Shown here: piece after piece, positions 5,775 through 8,298 of the stretch | Layout: every line of letters begins with the position of its first letter | Numbering within the stretch: the first letter of the stretch is position 1 | Source: Legionellaceae bacterium | Lineage (GTDB): Bacteria; Pseudomonadota; Gammaproteobacteria; Legionellales; Legionellaceae | NCBI GenBank assembly: GCA_023266075.1 | Contig: JAHFRX010000064.1 | Coordinates: forward strand, 1-8,298 | Direction: 5' to 3' | DNA length: 8,298 nucleotides | The notes under the pieces: generated by a model | The model's database searches: none | Told to the model about the DNA's origin: nothing | The model's input: the letters and a program-made list of their open reading frames with translations, nothing else | Translations under genes and position numbers: made by a program

Positions 5775-7886
5775 GTGGCCAAAATGGTGAAAGAGATAAA
5801 ATTAGGCAATCAAATGCTGGTAATAGAAACAGGTGAAATTGCACGTCAAGCCGATGGTGCAGTATTTGTTTGTATGGATGGTACGCAAGTACTTGTTACG
5901 GCAGTTGGTGTGCGTGAGAATGCGGTCGAAAAAGATTTTTTTCCTTTGACGGTGCATTATCAAGAAAAATACTATGCTGCAGGTCGTATCCCAGGTGGAT
6001 TTAATAAGCGTGAAGGACGTCCAAGCGAGCATGAAACATTAACTTCTCGTCTTATTGATAGACCGATTCGTCCACTGTTCCCAGCGCATTTTTCAAATGA
6101 AGTACAAATTGTCGCGACAGTCATGTCGCTTAATCCGGAAGTACCTGCAGATATTTTGGCCATGATTGGTGCATCTGCTGCGCTAGCAATTTCAGGTATG
6201 CCTTTTCAAGGTCCTATTGGCGCTGCACGCGTGGGCTATCAAGATGGTGTTTACGTATTGAACCCAGGACCAAAAGCACTTGAAACATCATTGCTCGATC
6301 TCGTGGTCGCAGGCACAAAAGACGCAATTTTGATGGTAGAGTCACAAGCGCGGGAATTGAGTGAAGAAGTCATGCTGGGTGCGGTTTTATTTGGTCATGA
6401 GTCGATGAAAGGTGTGATTCAAGCGATTGAAGCGCTAGCAGAAGAAACAGGACGCGCTCAGTGGGACTGGGTGCCACCAACGTTTGATGAAACGTTACCA
6501 CAGCGCGTGGATACGCTTGCACGGACGTCGCTCGCCGAAGCATATTCATTAAAAGATAAAGCAGCACGTTATAAAGCGTTGTCAGAAGTGAAGCAACAAA
6601 CGATAGCGGCTTTGCTTACTGAAGAGCCTGAGTTGAGTAAAGGTGCGATTGATGCGACATTCAACAACCTTGAAAAAACGATTGTGCGTCAACGTATTTT
6701 AAAAGGTGAACCACGGATTGATGGACGTGATCGTAAAACGGTTCGCCCTATTACAATTCGTACAGGTATATTGGATAGAGCACATGGCTCGGCATTGTTT
6801 ACACGGGGCGAAACGCAGGCGATTGTCGCGGCGACCTTGGGGAATGATCGAGATTCGCAAATTCTAGATAGATTAGAAGGCGAAGTGCGAGATCGGTTTA
6901 TGTTGCATTATAACTTCCCACCGTATTCTGTGGGAGAAACTGGGATGATGGGTAGTCCAAAGCGACGTGAAATTGGTCATGGGCGTCTTGCCAGACGTGG
7001 TTTGATGGCTGTTCTTCCCACCACACAAGAGTTCCCTTATGTATTACGTGTTGTTTCTGAAATCACTGAATCAAATGGTTCAAGCTCTATGGCCAGCGTA
7101 TGTGGTGCGAGCTTGGCATTGATGGATGCAGGTGTCCCATTGAAAGCCCCGGTTGCGGGTGTCGCAATGGGCTTGATTAAAGAGGGTGATGAGTTTGCGG
7201 TTTTAACTGATATTCTTGGTGATGAAGATCATCTCGGAGATATGGATTTTAAAGTGGCCGGTACAGCGAGTGGTGTCACTGCATTGCAAATGGATATCAA
7301 AATTATGGGGATTACGAATGCCATTATGTCAGAAGCGTTAGAACAAGCGCTCGCAGGTCGTCAACATATTTTGAGTGTGATGAGTGCGGCACTTTCTGAG
7401 CACCGTCAAGAGTTGTCACAGCATGCACCAAGAATTGTGACGATGAAAGTACCAGAAGACAAAATTCGTACGATTATTGGTAAAGGTGGTGCCACGATTA
7501 AAGGGTTAACTGAAAGCACTGGTGTGTCAGTAGATATTGATGACAGTGGTGTCGTGCAGCTTTTTTCGCCGAATCAAGATGCGCTGGATGAAGCACAACG
7601 ACAAATTAAGTTACTGATAGCAGAAGTTGAGCCGGGTCAGACTTACGAAGGTAAGGTCAGTAAAATTCTTGATTTCGGTGCATTTATTAATCTTTTACCC
7701 GGTAAAGATGGTTTACTTCATATCTCTCAAATTTGTGCGGATCGTAATCAAAAAGTTGAAGAGGTTCTAAAAGAGGGTCAAACTGTGACTGTCTTTGTTG
7801 CAGGTGTTGATAAGCAAGGCCGTGTGAAATTAGAGTGGAAAGATAAGCCACAAGCAGCAGTTCAAGTTGTATCGGATAATGAATAA
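5775..7886 (+). CDS. pnp: Polyribonucleotide nucleotidyltransferase (PNPase, 703 aa)
   Basis: PNPase is a trimeric phosphorolytic 3'-5' exoribonuclease that yields nucleoside diphosphates, acts in mRNA decay and small-RNA metabolism, and can join the RNase E degradosome. The first RNase PH domain carries DFFPLTVHYQE (from residue 54), AAGRIPGGFNKREGRPSE and RLIDRPIRPLFP. An all-alpha linker (about 215-310) precedes the second PH domain with FTRGETQAIVAATLG and HYNFPPYSVGETGMMG. That domain has phosphate-binding Ser436-438 in SNGSSSMAS and catalytic Asp485, Asp491 and Lys493 in GDEDHLGDMDFK, equivalent to E. coli Asp486, Asp492 and Lys494. A KH domain with GKGG (569-572) and an S1 domain (about 622-690, YEGKVSKILDFGAF) end the protein. 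All key residues are present and length is near E. coli (711 aa). The start is GTG. Expression may come from rpsO-terminator readthrough or a weak local promoter; no convincing promoter was found in the gap. Confidence 0.98.
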   Translation: MAKMVKEIKLGNQMLVIETGEIARQADGAVFVCMDGTQVLVTAVGVRENAVEKDFFPLTVHYQEKYYAAGRIPGGFNKREGRPSEHETLTSRLIDRPIRPLFPAHFSNEVQIVATVMSLNPEVPADILAMIGASAALAISGMPFQGPIGAARVGYQDGVYVLNPGPKALETSLLDLVVAGTKDAILMVESQARELSEEVMLGAVLFGHESMKGVIQAIEALAEETGRAQWDWVPPTFDETLPQRVDTLARTSLAEAYSLKDKAARYKALSEVKQQTIAALLTEEPELSKGAIDATFNNLEKTIVRQRILKGEPRIDGRDRKTVRPITIRTGILDRAHGSALFTRGETQAIVAATLGNDRDSQILDRLEGEVRDRFMLHYNFPPYSVGETGMMGSPKRREIGHGRLARRGLMAVLPTTQEFPYVLRVVSEITESNGSSSMASVCGASLALMDAGVPLKAPVAGVAMGLIKEGDEFAVLTDILGDEDHLGDMDFKVAGTASGVTALQMDIKIMGITNAIMSEALEQALAGRQHILSVMSAALSEHRQELSQHAPRIVTMKVPEDKIRTIIGKGGATIKGLTESTGVSVDIDDSGVVQLFSPNQDALDEAQRQIKLLIAEVEPGQTYEGKVSKILDFGAFINLLPGKDGLLHISQICADRNQKVEEVLKEGQTVTVFVAGVDKQGRVKLEWKDKPQAAVQVVSDNE

Positions 7887-7911
7887 TGCACCTAACACGG
7901 TGTAAGGTGCA
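7887..7911 (+). other. Hairpin immediately after the pnp stop codon
   Basis: TGCACCT (7887-7893) pairs perfectly with AGGTGCA (7905-7911). Three further pairs lie inside it (ACA with TGT) after a single A-A mismatch, leaving a CGG loop. It abuts the TAA and has no U-run. It probably blocks 3'-5' exonucleases or helps Rho-dependent termination (inference). Confidence 0.55.
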
Positions 7912-7919
7912 TCAAATAA

Positions 7920-7944
7920 TAAGGGCCTCGTTTTGAGGCCCTTA
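7920..7944. terminator. Stem-loop between convergent pnp and folE, likely folE (or bidirectional) terminator
   Basis: TAAGGGCCTC (7920-7929) and GAGGCCCTTA (7935-7944) form a perfect 10-bp stem with a GTTTT loop. On the - strand the stem is followed by ATTATTTG, a moderately T-rich tail, so it suits termination of folE transcripts. On the + strand the following GGAACGCG is not U-rich, so pnp termination there would be weaker or depend on other factors. Confidence 0.7.
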
Positions 7945-7964
7945 GGAACGCGACCTTTATTATT

Positions 7965-8298
7965 TTAACGGCTTTCTCGAATCAGTTGTAAAAACTCCAT
8001 TCGGCTACTTTGATTGTGGCGCATTTCGCCTAACATGACAGATGTTGTCATGATAGAGTTCTGTTTTTCTACACCTCGCATCATCATACAAAGATGTCGT
8101 GCTTCGATGACAACAGCAACGCCTCGTGCTTCGGTAATGGTCTCCATGCACTGCGCGATTTCAGTTGTTAAGCGTTCTTGAATTTGTAATCGCCTTGCAA
8201 AGTAATCCACTATTCTTGCGATTTTAGATAAGCCTACCACACGTTTGTTTGGTAAGTAGCCCACGTGACATTTGCCTAAAAAAGGGAGCAGATGATGC
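7965..8298 (-). CDS. folE: GTP cyclohydrolase I FolE, C-terminal half (5' end beyond window)
   Basis: FolE converts GTP to 7,8-dihydroneopterin triphosphate and formate, the first step of folate and pterin synthesis, as a homodecamer with an active-site zinc. The frame is open to the window edge and 110 complete codons are visible. The first residues are H-H-L-L-P-F-L-G-K-C-H, the C-E-H-H-L-x-P-F zinc motif with its Cys just outside. GLSKIARIVDYFARRLQIQERLT and G-V-A-V-V-I-E-A-R-H-L-C-M-M-M-R-G-V follow; the Cys of HLCM (8088-8090) is the second zinc-binding Cys. The end is R-x-E-F-L-x-L-I. E. coli FolE has 222 aa, so about half is missing here. The GTG at 8264 is an internal Val codon, not the start. 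TAA is at 7965-7967. The gene faces pnp and is unrelated to it functionally. Confidence 0.95.
   Translation of the reverse strand, partial: HHLLPFLGKCHVGYLPNKRVVGLSKIARIVDYFARRLQIQERLTTEIAQCMETITEARGVAVVIEARHLCMMMRGVEKQNSIMTTSVMLGEMRHNQSSRMEFLQLIRESR

Noticed and set aside
8262..8264. GTG as the folE start codon
   Set aside because: The upstream open codons encode the HHLLPF zinc motif, so the gene continues past the window.

Overview
The window is a conserved bacterial housekeeping locus for transcription, translation and RNA processing. On the + strand it runs nusA (5' end outside the window) - infB - rbfA - truB - rpsO - pnp. The 3' half of a convergent folE on the - strand closes the window. 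All six + strand genes and folE are recognised from signature motifs. No mobile element, CRISPR array, tRNA, rRNA or defence-type gene was seen.

The gene order matches the nusA-infB-rbfA-truB-rpsO-pnp cluster of gammaproteobacteria. NusA carries the two C-terminal acidic-repeat (HhH) domains typical of that class. IF2 has the long, two-IF2_N architecture of enterobacterial-type IF2. The DNA is moderately AT-rich, with many A/T-ending codons. From memory, PNPase and IF2 look closer to Legionella/Coxiella-like gammaproteobacteria than to enterics, but this placement is tentative and was not tested by any search.

Layout: bases 1-1469 hold NusA without its first few codons. infB (1480-4044) starts 10 bases after nusA, and its Shine-Dalgarno overlaps the nusA stop. 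infB/rbfA and rbfA/truB are each joined by an ATGA overlap. The gap 5285-5369 holds a small hairpin at the truB end, a good extended -10 promoter and a possible S15 translational operator ahead of rpsO. The gap 5646-5774 holds three consecutive inverted repeats: a bulged hairpin over the rpsO stop, an intrinsic terminator and a perfect 24-bp palindrome. pnp follows and starts with GTG. The 78-base gap 7887-7964 between pnp and folE holds two more hairpins, which suit convergent termination.

How the genes work together: NusA controls pausing, termination and antitermination. IF2 loads initiator tRNA, RbfA matures the 30S subunit, TruB makes tRNA Psi55, S15 is an early-binding 30S protein and PNPase degrades RNA 3' to 5'. 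FolE (first step from GTP to folate) is a separate unit that merely faces pnp. Nothing here looks like a new system. The most interesting material is regulatory RNA structure around rpsO and pnp, the place where E. coli has S15 and PNPase autoregulation, but with sequences that must be judged on their own.
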